A stretch of DNA of 64,000 bases from Orychophragmus violaceus (Eukaryota; Streptophyta; Magnoliopsida; Brassicales; Brassicaceae): positions 62,083,330-62,147,329 of the forward strand of contig CM058232.1 in NCBI GenBank assembly GCA_030180135.1, written 5' to 3'. Under the pieces are notes generated by a model. It worked only from the letters and a program-made list of their open reading frames with translations, was not told where the DNA came from and did no database searches. This document shows, one piece after another, positions 33,834 through 45,951 of the stretch. Within the stretch, counting starts at the first letter, position 1, and each line of letters begins with the position of its first letter. The position numbers and the translations under genes were made by a program.

Positions 33834-35916
33834 TTCAGAGCATCTTGATTCTTGGCTGCAAAAACGTTTTAAGATAGAGAGGAAAACTCTGTCTTGTTTA
33901 GTCTTTTACTTCCGCAATGTTTTTCATGGACCAAGCTTCTGATTTACTTGGTTCCTATTTCTAAAGTCTTGTTCTCTATCTTGTTAAAGAGTTAACAAGT
34001 TGTTGTTAAGAAATCAGAGAAGAACAAGAGCATATGATTGTGTCTTTCTTTGTTGCTTCTCTGGTTCTTGTTGCTTGTTTCAAACTGAGCAAACTCAGTC
34101 CCTGAACTTTTGAAATGTTTATGAGTTAAACTGAGCAAGAAACTCAGTCCCTGAACCTTAAACATGTGTTTGTTTCTGAGTTATACTAAGCTATCTTAGT
34201 CCCTGAACTTAAACATATTCTCTAACATTTTTTATTTTATGTGTTTCAGGTTCATTCTCCAATTTTCACATTCTACTATTCTCTGAGTTTGGTTTACATG
34301 CTCTTAATCTGAGTTTTTGCATTCCAAACTCACATACTCTCTACACTCTCATTCTCTGGTGCACACTCTCTTAATCTGAGTTGTGTGACATCCCATACTA
34401 TTTATACTCTGGTTACTTCTATTTTACTCTAAAGTTTACTCCTAAAAACTATCTTATTCTTGCACAGAAACTTAATTCAAGCTCATTAGTCCTGATCAAA
34501 CTTGTGTTGCTTGAGTATTGTTTTGTGTTTAGGTGTTCTTAGGAGGAATGGCGAGTTGTTGGCAGTAAGGATCAGTCTCAAAGGCGGTTCATGCTGAAGT
34601 TAAAGGGTTGTGTGGTTGAGGAGCTGAAGAAGTCTCCAACAAAATCAGTGAGCTCATGGAGTTGTGGATTAGCTGAAATCCTCATGGATAGTTGTGGATT
34701 AACTGAAATCCTCATTTGGTTGGAGCATTCATCAAGTTGGAAGTAAGCTGGTGGATGTGCTTGTTGAAGGATCTTCCCAAGGAGTAATGGCAGTTCATAA
34801 GCTGTCCATTCAAGAAGAGGAGGTCTTGTTTGTTCCTCATGAAGGCTGATGAGCCACACACGTTTTCAAAGCTTCAAATGGCGCCAAGACGAGCTAGAGA
34901 GCTTTAATATGTGCCTAAGAGCAAGTGTGTTTGAGGATAGATGTGCAAAGACAGATTGCACAATGGTGAATTCATGGTGAAGAGCCATGGACAATTCAAG
35001 AGTGCGGGGGAGTTTAAGCTAAAATCCAAACCGCAACTCACATTACTATGATCAGGCTACTTCTAAAACCCTCTCATTTCATTTAATTAGGTTGCCTAAA
35101 GACTTGATAGAGTTTGATTGTGTTTGAAGTGTTGAAAACGTTTTCAATCAATTCTCAAAACGTTTTGCAACCTATTGAAGTTCAAACTCTTGTGATTCTC
35201 TTGATTATGATCATGTTTCATTCTTTCAAAATCAAAACGTTTCAAACCTTATTCTCAAAACGTTTTCAGACTTAAATCTTTTCTTTGTATCTTGTTCTGA
35301 TCATGTGTCTCAAAGTGAAAACGTTTAACAATCTATTCTCTAAAACGTTTCAAACCTAAAGGTTTCATTCATAGCTAATGTTCCTAAATGCCATTGCATA
35401 TACTTTAACAAGTTTCCTTTAAACCTTTGTGTTGAAGGTTTATAAGGAGAAGAAAAAGGCATGCTTAAGGAGCATTAGGAAGTGAAGGAGCCATGAGGAG
35501 CATCCGCAAGCCTTGAAGTCTATATAACAGGAAGATGAGACCGACTTGAAGTTCTTCCAAGAAGAGAAGGATGATGGAAGTTGGGGTTAAAGGACGGAGC
35601 CCTATGGAGTCCAAATTTCAAAAGACACAACAAGATCAAGAAGCTCATATCAAGATAAGTCAAGTCAAGGAATGCTAAGTAATGAAAGAGTTATGGAATG
35701 GAGTAGCCGTGGTCAAGATGTTCATATGCCAAGGTCAAGTTACATCTTGAGTATGTGGGCTATACTATTTTTGTCCTACTTAAGGTTTTATCCCAAAGAG
35801 GTTTTCCTTAAGAAGGTTTTTAATGAGGTAGTTTAGTTTCACAGCTCCAAGCTTGGCCTTTGGTCCTCTTCTCCCTTTGGTTTTTTGGAGTCCCGACGAC
35901 CAAGCTTGCGGGGGAG
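33834..35916 (+). other. Non-coding interior of element X
   Basis: No supported coding region over 2 kb. It holds repeated CTGAGCAAACTCAGTCCCTGAA-like blocks (about 34085-34205) and at least seven AAACGTTT-type palindromes (33864-35350). It ends in a TTTTTAATGAGGTAG stretch and a purine tract GCGGGGGAG (35908-35916), as in the Copia-B copies. This looks like a large non-coding LTR derivative. Confidence 0.55.
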
Positions 35917-36055
35917 TATTAGAGATGAAGATGAAATGGAAGAGGAGAGGCTGAAGAAGCCGAGCCTCATTCCATGAAGAAGACTTGTGTTGAGAACAAG
36001 CAAGCAAAGCAAAGCAAAGCAATGCTTAAGTGAGCAACAAAGGCAACTATCAAGA

Positions 36056-36251
36056 TGTGCAAAGTTGGGGCACACAGACACAGACACAGAGACAGACACA
36101 GACACAGACACAGACACAGACACAGACAGATGATCAATGTGCAAAGTTGGGGCAAGATCATCATGTGCAAAGTCAGGGCCAAAGTTGTGAAGTGCAAAGT
36201 TGGGGCACTTATATATTCAGACAATCAAGAATGTGCAAAGTTGGGGCCAAA
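36056..36251 (+). repeat. Five copies of GTGCAAAGTTGGGGC
   Basis: Copies at about 36056, 36139, 36162 (GTCAGGG variant), 36192 and 36232. Single copies of the same motif occur in the Copia-B LTRs near 39088 and 45500. Confidence 0.75.
36074..36129 (+). repeat. (CAGACA)n microsatellite
   Basis: A hexamer run of about nine units with one GAGACA variant. It produces accidental open frames on both strands. Confidence 0.9.
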
Positions 36252-36724
36252 CAGAAGTCTGTCAAGAATCAGACTCAAGAAGAGTCACATGTGTGTTTAA
36301 GGAGGAAAGTGGTTACAAGGACATGTCACACTCACTCTTGGGAGTGTGCACTCTCTCTCTCCAGAAGCAAGTGGCTAAGACAAGTCACTATCAAGGTGTG
36401 AACACACCCAATTCGGATCTGAACAAGAGGAGAAGATCCAGTCATTCATTCAAACTTAGTTTTCCCTCCATTAAATCAATGTCTTTGATTCAAAGCCTTA
36501 GTTAATGAGTTTAACCTAATTGTATGCCTATTTAAAGGCCACTCACGACATTTGTAATGTTTTTGCTAAGTCACTTGATAAGAAATCACCAAGATTCTTG
36601 ATACAAACTCTTCTCTCTTTCTCTCTTCTTCTTGTGACCGGTTTCACTCTTTGTCTCCATTGTTTATACAAGTTCATATTCAATGTAGACCTTAAAGAGC
36701 CACGGTTATGGCTGCTAAGGCAGC

Positions 36725-36776
36725 CTCTCATCATGCTTGGAGAACTCTTCCATAGTTAGTCCAAGTATGATGAGAG
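36725..36776. repeat. Short hairpin-forming inverted repeat
   Basis: CTCTCATCATGCTTGGA pairs with TCCAAGTATGATGAGAG with one mismatch, around an 18-base loop. It lies exactly where the 337-bp repeat ends. Confidence 0.6.
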
Positions 36777-37106
36777 AATCGCTCATAGATAGATCTTTAC
36801 TTCTCTTTTGGATGTTCTCTTAGCTAATTACTGATTCTCTTCCATGTTATGAGTAGACTCTCCTTGGTGAGATGTTAAGCTCTTGGAAGTGTTTTCATAT
36901 AGCTAAGGACTCCTTTAAACAACTAGTTTAATGGCATTCTTAAGTACAAACTAGTTGTCTTTTGTTTGAGAAGAACCGGTTGCATTTGTTCTTCTTTAAG
37001 TGTTTCTGTTCTTGTGTTGAGTTATGGTTCAAAGCTTCTCATGAATGTCTCATGAACCAAACTAGATGATCAGAGCTTCCTCATGGATGCTTCTGAAATT
37101 CTAACA

Positions 37107-37937
37107 GACCATTTGAGGACATTACACAATATAGAAGGATGGTTGGTAAGCTCATTTACCTAACCATAACAAGACCAATTTATGTTTTCCAGTGAACCAA
37201 GTGAGCCAACATATGCAAGCTCCCAAGATGCATCACTGGAATATGGTTGAAAGGGTACTTAGATACCTACGTGGTTCTCCTGGTCAAGGCATTTGGATGG
37301 GTTGCAATCGAAGCACAGAAGTAGTTGGGTATGGTGATGGTGATTGAGCAGGAGATAGAGTCGACAGGAGGTCTACTACAGGATATTGCACATTCATTGG
37401 AGGCAACCTTGTTACTTGGAAGAGCAAGAAACAGAAGATAGTCTCATGTTCAAGTGCTGAAGCTGAGTATAGAGCAATGAGGAAGTTAGCAACAGAATTG
37501 GCGTGGATCAAAGCTCTTCTTGTGGATTTGGGGATTGAGACTTCAAAACCAATCACCATGCATTGTGACAATCAAGCAGCCATTCACATTGCCTCAAGAT
37601 CAGTCTTCCATGAAAGAACCAAACACATAGAAGTGGATTGCCATAATTTTAGGCAGATGATTGAGCAAGGAATGGTGCTGCCATGTTTTACAAGAAGTGA
37701 AGACCAACTTGCTGATGTCTTCACCAAGGCAGCCATCATGAAGGTGTGTGAGTCCATTCACACATAGCTTGGGCTCATTACCCTTCATGAATCCTCTAAG
37801 ACTTTGGAGACTACACTCTTTTTTCCCTTCATGAAGTTTTATCCCTTGTGATTTTCTTCATGAAGGTTTTTAATGAGGTAGATCTCCATTGTATTCCAAG
37901 CTTGATTCAATCTCTTGAATTCAAGCTTGAGGGGGAG
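37107..37937 (+). pseudogene. Copia-B1 pol fragment: RT end and RNase H
   Basis: It begins inside RT (PFEDITQYRRMVGKLIYLT), then VNQVSQHMQAPKMHHWNMVER and the RNase H region (STTGYCTFIGGNLVTWKSKKQ, SCSSAEAEYRAM, HCDNQAAIHIASRSVF). There is a TGA in place of the Trp codon in DAD-W-AGDR (near 37348) and a premature TAG near 37766. It ends in the conserved tail and purine tract GAGGGGGAG before the LTR. The 5' part was lost at the junction with element X. Confidence 0.85.
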
Positions 37938-38446
37938 TATTGAAATGGAGATCATGGAATGCACAACTCAACAATGTGCACATATTGTGCATTCTGTGAT
38001 AAGAAGACCGAATGGTATCAAGTGAAAAGTTGAGGCATATCACTCTAAGTGTGAATGAATCCTTCCTATCTCGGTCCACACCTATTTAAGGAAAGTCTTA
38101 AGGACCAGAACATCCTGCCCATACATCTGAACCGCATACCAGACCTGTCACTATCTGCTTGGGACAGAGGAGGACATGTCACTATCCATTGTGACCGTTG
38201 CACCTCTCTCTCTTCTGCTGAGTTTAGTTTTGGCTTTTACCTCTTAATACTTGTTTATTCTCTTGTTGCCCTAGTTGTATATCTTATTTAAACTCTTGTA
38301 AACACTTCTGTGAATATACATTGAGAATTATTCTTCTCAAAAACCGCATCTCTTTCAACTCTCTCTCTCTAACGGCTCACACGAACCCTAATCGGTTTCT
38401 TGTGTGTTCTCTCTTATTCTCCTACTCTAAACTCAATATCCTAACA
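37938..38446 (+). repeat. 3' LTR of Copia-B1
   Basis: It runs TATTGAAATGGAG to ATATCCTAACA, 509 bp, directly after the purine tract. The family termini are TA...CA rather than TG...CA. Confidence 0.8.
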
Positions 38447-38561
38447 GTTGTCAGTATGGTAAACATGGTAAGCTCCTTTGTGCTCTCTTTGTTTGTTGAA
38501 TGGGCAGTGAGCAGGCTTAGATTGATGCTTGGTCCATCTTGAATGTTGAATAGCTTGCTCT
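38447..38561. other. Short unassigned linker
   Basis: About 115 bp between the B1 LTR and the B2 fragment with no recognised feature. Confidence 0.4.
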
Positions 38562-38997
38562 TGTGGTTCATCAAGCTCCTGCCACGGCTGCTCAGAATGA
38601 TGTGGTAAGGAGGTCAAACCTTGAAGCTCTTATCAAAGCTCTCAAGGAGAACTCTGGCATGACTCTTGGTAACTCTCTCTTTGCTTCAAATAGAACCAGA
38701 CATTTAATTGTTGATTCAGGAGCATCTCATCATATGATAAATGACTCTAAGTTGATAGACAATATTAAACTTGCTCTTGGTAATGTTGTGATTGAAAATG
38801 GTTATAAGATACCAATTCAAGGCATATAAATCTTAAGTTGTTTAGCAGAGAATCAAAAGCTTTCTATATGCCTAGTTTTACATCAAACTTATTATTTGTG
38901 AAGAAGGTAGCTACTGATCTCAATTGCAATGTTATTTTTAGGCCTAATGATGTGATTTTTCAGGATATTGAAACAAGTAAGTTGCTTGGGAAAGGTG
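38562..38997 (+). pseudogene. Copia-B2 gag end/protease fragment
   Basis: It reads VVRRSNLEALIKALKEN, the protease motif LIVDSGASHHMI, and after a stop/frameshift near 38827 MPSFTSNLLFVKKVAT to TSKLLGKG. It is cut at 38997 by the 5' LTR of Copia-B3. Confidence 0.8.
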
Positions 38998-39520
38998 TAT
39001 TGAGTTGGAGATCATTAATGCACAAGACAACATTGTGAAAACATTGTGCACTCTAAGATAATGAAGTTGGTTCCGGATATCAACAATGTACAAAGTTGGG
39101 GATCTTCTGCTCAGAAGAATGTTTGAACATATACATCAATCCTTGGTGAATCAAGAAGCTCAGAACCTCAATCCCAAGAGTGTGGACCACGCAGACCAGT
39201 CACTTTTAGTATGGGACAAAGAGAATGACTAGTCACCATCCTTCATGACCGTTACTTCTCTCCTCTCTCTCTTACCAATTCTCACTTTGTCTTCTATCTA
39301 GTTTATTCTTTGTTTAATGTTGTGTAGCCCTAGAAGGATTACTATAAATAATCTTGTAAAGCCTTATCATGAATATATTGGGATTTATTCTTCCCAAGAG
39401 CCGCCATCTCTCTTCTCTCAACTCTCTCTGTCTCTCTCGGGTTCAAGAACCCTAATCGAGTTCTAAGCATCTCTCTCTCTCTCTCTCTTATTCTCTTATC
39501 CTAATCTCACTATTCTAACA
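38998..39520 (+). repeat. 5' LTR of Copia-B3
   Basis: It runs TATTGAGTTGGAG to ACTATTCTAACA, 523 bp, followed at once by the primer site. It includes a (CT)n run near 39470-39488. Confidence 0.82.
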
Positions 39521-39532
39521 TGGTATCAGAGC
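39521..39532 (+). other. tRNA-iMet primer binding site of Copia-B3
   Basis: TGGTATCAGAGC directly follows the LTR. Confidence 0.85.
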
Positions 39533-39738
39533 AATAAGCTCTTATACCTTCATTACTTCCGCAAATCTCTTTTCTAAAAGTTCTAAATCCTTTCTTTGAG
39601 CTGTTCTTGAAGTTCTTGATAAATCGGTTCTGTTCTTGAGAGTATTCTGTTCTTAAACTCTCTCCATTGGTTTCTTTACTTCTATTTGTGCTTTCTCATC
39701 TTGAAACTCCCTCCTACTGCTATAAATCAGTCTCAGCA

Positions 39739-42700
39739 ATGGAGAACTCAAGAGTTGTAATTCCTGTTATTCTCAAAGGCACCAACTACCTAGTTTGGGC
39801 AAGGATGGTGAAATCTGCCCTTGGAGGCTGTGGGATTTGGAAGTTTGTTCTTGGCAGTGAAGCTCCAGTCCAGCAAATGAAAGCTAAAGGCGTGGAGGTG
39901 GTTCCTGCAGATGAATAGGCTTGGACACAAGGAGACCAGAATATGTTGTCTATACTCCAAAGTTCTCTTGAGTCTTCTCTTATGGAAGCTTACTCTTATT
40001 GTGAAACCTCTAAGGATTTATGGGACACTCTGAAGAAGGTCTATGGGAACATTTCAAACCTAAGCAGAGTGTTTAAAGTGAAGCTTGCTATCAACAACCT
40101 CCATCAAGAAGACATGGAGTTCAAGCAACACTTTGGAAGGTTCAGATCGTTGTGGGCAGAGTTGGAGAGATGTTGAGACCAACTACTGTTGACCCACTTG
40201 TTCTCCAAAAAAGAAGCGAACATGATAAGGTGTTTGCACTCCTACTAACCCTGAATCCATCTTACAACAGCTTGATTCAGTACATGCTAAGGGCAGAGAC
40301 ACTCCCAACCTTAAATGATGTGTGTGCTCAAATTCAGAAGGAGCATGGATCATATGGGCTCTTTGGTTGAAAGCGTGAGCTAGTAACTGCCAATACGAGT
40401 ACATTCAGGCATGAAGAAAGGCAAGGCAATGGTGGTGAAAAGAGAGCAGTATGGTTTTGTGAGTATTGCAAGAAGAGTGGACACCTCAAGGAGAAGTGCT
40501 GGCGCCTTCAACCTCACCTCAGACCACCATCATTCAGCCGGTTCAAATACCAAAGAGCAAACCTCTTCAATGGAGCTGCTGAACCTGGTTCATCTTCAAT
40601 GCAGTCTGGTGAGGAAGGTAGGGCAATGGTGGTTCATCAAGTTCCTGCCATGGATGCTCAGAATGATGTGGTAAGGAGGTCGGACCTTTAAGCTCTTATC
40701 AAAGCTCTCAAGGAGAACTCTGGTATGACTCTTGGTAACTCTCTCTTTGCTTCAAATAGAACCAGACCATTAATTATTGATTCAGGAGCATCCCGTCATA
40801 TGATCAATGACTCTAAGTTGATAGAAAACATTAAACCTGGTCTTGGTAATGTTGTGATTGAAAATGGTGATAAGATTCCAATTCAAGGCATAGGAAATCT
40901 TAAGTTGTTTAGCAAGGAATCTAAAGCTTTCTATATGCCTAGTTTTACATCAAACTTATTATCTGTGAAAAGAGTAGCTACTGATCTTAATTGCAATGTT
41001 ATTTTCAGTCCTAAAGATGTGATTTTCAGGATATTGAAACAAGTAAGTTGCTTGGGAAAGTTGTTACAAAGGATGAGCTTTACATGCTTGAGGACACCAA
41101 CTCTTCTTCTGAATTATCTACTGCTTTATCTACTTATGTTGGTGTGGATGACTCTATTTGGCATGCTAGACTAGGACATCCACACTCTAGGGCTTTACGA
41201 CTCTTATTACCTTCTGTTTCTTTTAAAAATGATGATTGTGAGGCTTGTATTCTTGGCAAACATTGCAAATCTGTTTTTCCAAATTCTAAAACTACTTATG
41301 AAAGTTGCTTTGATCTTGTTCATTCTGATGTGTGGACTGCTCCTTGTGTATCTAGATAGAACCATAAGTATTTTGTGACATTCATTGATGAAAAATCTAA
41401 ATACACTTGGATAACTTTGCTGCAAACTAATGATAGAGTGTTAGAAGCTTTCATGAATTTTCAGAACCATGTTACTAATCATTACAATTCTAAGATCAAT
41501 TTTTTTAGATCAGACAATGGTGGAGAGTACACATGCAATGCCTTTAAGCAACACTTATCCAAGCATGGGATCCTCCATCAAACACACTGCCCTTATACTC
41601 CATAATAAAATGGGGTGGCTGAAAGGAAGAATAGACATTTAATGGAGGTGGCAAGGTCCATGATGTTCTACAAGAATGTTCCTAAGAGGTTTTGGGGAGA
41701 TGCAGTCTTGACAGCTTGTTAGTTGATCAATAGAACTCCTACAAAAGTTCTTCATGATCAATCACCCTTTCAGGTACTAAACAAAACCAATCCATTAGTT
41801 GATCACTTACGTGTGTTTAGGTGCATTTGTTTTGTGTTGATACCAGGAGAACAAAGGGATAAGCTAGATGCTAAGAGTACTAATGCTATGTTCATTGGAT
41901 ACTCCATCACACAAAAAGGGTATAAGTGTTATGTTCCTGAGACTAGATAGGTGTTGATATCAAGAGAGGTCAAGTTTATGGAATCCAAGAGCTTCTATGA
42001 GGAAAAGAATTGGGATAGCTTGAAGGATCTTCCCAATTCTCCATCAGACCGTGCCACTAACCTCAGGCTTATCATGGATAACCTTGGGATCAGCTTGCCA
42101 AAGGAACCAGCCAAGGAGGCTCAAGATCATACACCCTAAGTCCCTGATGCATCTCCAACAGCTACACAAGAACCCCATCTTGATCATGAGGGGGACAATC
42201 AAGAATCAGAACAACCACAACAACAACAATCTGATTCTGTTATACATGAACAAGATGGTGTTGAGGAGCATGAAATAGAATCTGTTCAGATGGATCATGA
42301 TCCGCACAATGAAGAGACTGAACAGCCAACTAACCAGCCAATTCAAGTGCCAAGTATTGAATTGGAGATCACAAGTTAGACATGTGCATTGTGTTACAAG
42401 GAACCGAGAAGGAGTGATGTGCAAGCTAGGGTTTCTCACTCTAAAACCTAATACAAGTCTCGGTTCTACACTATTTGGGAGCTACTATTTGAAGTCTACT
42501 ATTTGGAACTATTTGGTCTCACCTACATCTCACCTACCTTTCACCTACTTACCTCATTGGTACCATGGAAAGCCGCGGGTCCTCTCTCTGTCTCCATGAC
42601 CGAGATGGTTGTGTCCACACTTGTTACCCTTGCTTAACCTAGTCTTATTGCTTATATATACTCTTGTAAGTTCTTTGTTAATATATATTGAGAGTTACAC

Positions 42701-44614
42701 ATCTCAAACTCGCCATCTTTCTTACTCTCTCTCTACTGGCTCATAAACCCTAATCGGGTGCCGAGTCTTCTCTCTACATTCTCTCTTCATTCTCTCTTCA
42801 ATCTAAGTTGTTTTCTTGTTCTAAACATCATATTCTAACACCAAGGAGAAGCACAAGGGAGAGGAAGGATCCATCAGAATCGAAGAAGACAAGGGTTTAC
42901 TTAAACAGCAATGCAGTAGCTCATCCTTCTCAAGCAGTGTGCACTCTAGCGCATGTGCCCTTGGAACATCAAGTGTTCATTGGACAGTTGGATCAAGAAC
43001 AAGTGCCAACAACCTATGACAAAGCCAAGGGAGATAAGAGATGGATGCAAGCTGTGAATGAACAAACCAAAGCAATGGAAAACAATGAGACTTGGTATGA
43101 GGCAGAACTTCCCAAGGGAAAGAAGGCAGTGAGTTCTAGGTGGGTTTTCACTATCAAGTACAGACGTAATGGGGAGGTTGAGAGATACAAAGCAAGGCTG
43201 GTTGCATGAGGTTTCACTCAAACCTATGGAAATGATTATTTGGAAACTTTTGCACCAGTAGCTAAGCTTCATACTGTCAGGATCATCTTGTCTTTTGCAA
43301 CAAATCTTGATTGGAAACTTTGGCAAATGGATGTCAAGAATGCATTCCTTCAAGGGGAGCTTGAAGATGAGGTATACATGACACCACCTTCTGGTCTTGA
43401 AAGCATTGTGAAACCAGGGAAAGTGTTAAGACTCAAGAAGGCTATCTATGGATTAAAGCAGTCACCTAGAGCTTGGTATCATAAACTGAGCTCAACACTT
43501 ATGCAAAGAGGATTCAAGAAGTCTGAGGCTGATCACACCTTGTTCACTCTCCAAGATCAGGAAGGTATCATTGTCATTCTTGTGTTTGTTGATGATATTA
43601 TCATATGAGGAAGCAACAAGTCAGGTATACAAGACACTAAGGCTTATCTCAAATCTGTTTTTGATATAAAAGACTTTGGTGCTCTAAAGTACTTTCTTGG
43701 AATAGAAGTTTGTCGATCTAAGGATGGACTCTTCTTATCTCAAAGGAAGTACACATTTGAGTTGTTATCTGAAGCAGGAAAGCTAGGATCCAAACCGGCT
43801 AAGACACCTCTTGAGGAAGGCTACAAAGTCATAAGAGAGGGGGAGATTGAAGACAAACCATTCGGAGACATCACACAATATATGAGGATGGTTGGTAAGC
43901 TCATTTATTTAACTATAACCAGACCTGATTTATGTTTTGCAGTGAACCAAGTGAGCCAGCATATGCAATCTCCCAAGATACATCACTAGAAAATGGTTGA
44001 AAAAATACTAAGATACCTAAGTGGAGCTCCTGGTCACGGCATTTGGATGGGATGCAATGGAAGCACAGAAGTTGTGGGATATTGTGATGCTGATTGGGCA
44101 GGAGATAGAGTGGACAGGAGGTCTACCGCAGGATATTACACATTCATTGGAGGCAATTTAGTTACTTGGAAGAGCAAGAAGCAGAAGGTAGTCTCTTGTT
44201 CAAGTGTTGAAGCTGAATATAGAGCAATGAGGAAGCTAGCAACTGAGTTGGCATGGATCAAAGCTCTTCTTGTGGATTTGGGGGTTGAAGCATCAAAGCC
44301 AATCACCATGCATTGTGACAACCAAGCAGCCATTCACATTGCCTCAAATTCAGTCTTCCATGAAATGACCAAGCATATAGAAGTGGATTGTCACAAAGTT
44401 AGGCAGATGATTGAACAAGGAGTGGTGTTGCCATGTTTTTTCAAGAAGTGAAGAACAACTTGCTGATGTCTTCACCAAGGCGGCCAGTTTGAAGGTGTGT
44501 GAGTCCATTCACACTAAGCTTGGACTCATAGAGCTTCCTGAATCCTCTAAGGCTGTGGAGTCTACACTCTTTTTTCCCTTCATGATGTTTTATCCCATGT
44601 GGTTTTATTCTTGA
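39739..44614 (+). pseudogene. Copia-B3 gag-pol pseudogene
   Basis: It starts at the ATG at 39739 (MENSRVVIPVILKG). Gag carries a zinc knuckle CEYCKKSGHLKEKC (near 40460-40505). Protease LIIDSGASRHMI follows (near 40772), then GAG-pre-integrase WHARLGH (near 41160), integrase HSDV, SDNGGEY and NGVAERKNR (41320-41640), RT with LVFVDDIII (near 43580) and RNase H HCDNQAAIHIA (near 44310). At least ten in-frame stops and several frameshifts (near 40170, 41030 and 44440) break it, many as single-base changes such as CAA to TAA. The integrase/RT linker is interrupted by a solo LTR. Confidence 0.9.
42355..42840 (+). repeat. Solo LTR (Copia-B4) inside Copia-B3 pol
   Basis: It runs TATTGAATTGGAG to CATATTCTAACA, 486 bp, flanked on both sides by CCAAG (42350-42354, 42841-42845). 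Removing it and one CCAAG joins QPIQVP to RRSTRERKD in a sensible place. This gives proven family termini and a 5-bp duplication. Confidence 0.93.
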
Positions 44615-44689
44615 AGGTTTTTTAATGAGGTAGATCTCCATTGTCATTCCAAGCTTGATTCAATCCATGAATTCAAGCTTGCGGGGGAG

Positions 44690-45206
44690 TATTGAAATGG
44701 AGATTCAAAGTGCACAATCACAATGTGCAAACATTGTGCATTTGGTGATAATCATCAACCGGGACAAGCCTTCTTCAAATGTATAAAGTTGAGGATCATC
44801 TACATAAGTCTTCTTATCTATCTCTACATCAATCTTTGGTGAATCAAGGAACTCAGAACCCTAATACCAAGGCTTGGACCACGCACACATCTCACTGTCT
44901 TCATGGAACAAAGAGAGGACAATCACTGTCCTTATGACCGTTGTCCATCTCTCTCTTCTTCCGCGCCGTTCTTGTCTTTATATCATTATTTTCTCTTTGT
45001 TTATTATGTGTAGCCCTAGTATAGCTCATATATAAGTCATGTAAACACCTCTGAATCATTTAGATAAGAGATTTATTCTTCTCTTACATTCGCAACCCTT
45101 ACTCTCTCTCTAACGGCTGTGAAACCCTAATCGGATTCTAAGCTTCTCTCTTACATTCTCTCATCATTCTCTCCTCATACCTTCATCTAATATCATTATT
45201 CTAACA
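44690..45206 (+). repeat. 3' LTR of Copia-B3
   Basis: It runs TATTGAAATGGAG to TATTCTAACA, 517 bp, after the purine tract GCGGGGGAG at 44681-44689. Confidence 0.82.
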
Positions 45207-45467
45207 CATCAGGTGTTCATTGGGCAGTTGGATCAAGGACAAGTGCCAACAACCTATGAAGAAGCCAAGGGAGACAAAAGATGGATGGAGGCTGTGAATG
45301 AAGAAACCAAAGCAATGGAAAACAATGAGACTTGGTATGAGGCAGAACTTCCCAAAGGAAAGAAGGCAGTGAGTTCTAAGTGGGTATTCACTATCAAGTA
45401 CATAAGCAATGGGGAAGTTGAGAGATACAAGGCAAGGCTGGTTGCAAGAGGTTTTACTCAAACCTAT
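45207..45467 (+). pseudogene. Copia-B5 reverse transcriptase fragment
   Basis: Open for 86 codons: QVFIGQLDQGQVPTTYEEA, NETWYEAELPKGKKAVSSKW and KARLVARGFTQTY, the start of Copia RT. It is cut on both sides, by the B3 LTR and the B6 LTR. Confidence 0.85.
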
Positions 45468-45951
45468 TATTGAGATGAACACCCTTAGTGTTCAGACAAT
45501 GTGCAAAGTTGGGGCCATAAATAAACTTGTGGAGTTCGAGTGTTATGGAGTTTATTTATGTATCAAGAGTGGTCCAAACTATGCTGGAGCAAGTCAGTAT
45601 GGCAAAGAGTCTGATCCAATGATCAGAAGGGTCAGACCACGTTTCTCTCTCCTTGGAAGCAACAAAGGACCTGTCACTATCAAAGAGAGCCGTTGGATTT
45701 ATGCAAGCTGTCCTCTTGTATTCTTCTAATTTGTTTAGTATTATGTTGAGTCTGAAAACCCCATTTGTCTGGCTACTTAAGTATCGTATCATCTATTATC
45801 GAAATACACTCTTTTGGGATTTATTTTCCATAAGTCTCTCTTATTCTCTCTCTCGCAAACTCTCTCTCTCACTCAAGAACCCTAATTTGGTTCTTGAGTG
45901 TTCTTCACTTGAATCTCCTTCTATACTTCATTTACTCTCATAAAACTTACA
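45468..45951 (+). repeat. 5' LTR of Copia-B6
   Basis: It runs TATTGAGATGAAC to AAAACTTACA, 484 bp. It is followed by TGGTGTCAGAGC (45952-45963), a primer site with one change from the usual TGGTATCAGAGC. The expected target duplication on the left is CCTAT. Confidence 0.75.

Larger units (their letters stand above)
35917..37106 (+). repeat. LTR-like end of element X
   Basis: It starts TATTAGAGATG after the purine tract and ends ATTCTAACA, the same kind of termini as the Copia-B LTRs. The next bases are Copia-B1 RT sequence. It contains a CAGACA array, repeated GTGCAAAGTTGGGG blocks and the second copy of the 337-bp repeat (36390-36726). The left LTR partner is incomplete, so the element boundaries are not proven. 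Confidence 0.5.
38998..45206 (+). mobile_element. Copia-B3: near-full-length decayed Copia element
   Basis: A 5' LTR (38998-39520), primer site, gag-pol relic and 3' LTR (44690-45206) are in order. The two LTRs are clearly homologous but differ heavily by eye. The flanks do not match: AGGTG on the left, CATCA on the right. The left host piece is protease sequence and the right one RT. Either the element is a recombinant between two insertions or the flanks were rearranged. A solo LTR (42355-42840) is nested in it. Confidence 0.8.

Noticed and set aside
36030..36401. Open frames of about 80-125 codons on both strands around 36030-36401
   Set aside because: They are produced by the CAGACA microsatellite and LTR repeats. 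There is no protein-like composition outside the repeat.
39521..39532. tRNA-like matches at TGGTATCAGAGC sites
   Set aside because: These are primer binding sites complementary to the 3' end of tRNA-iMet, not tRNA genes.
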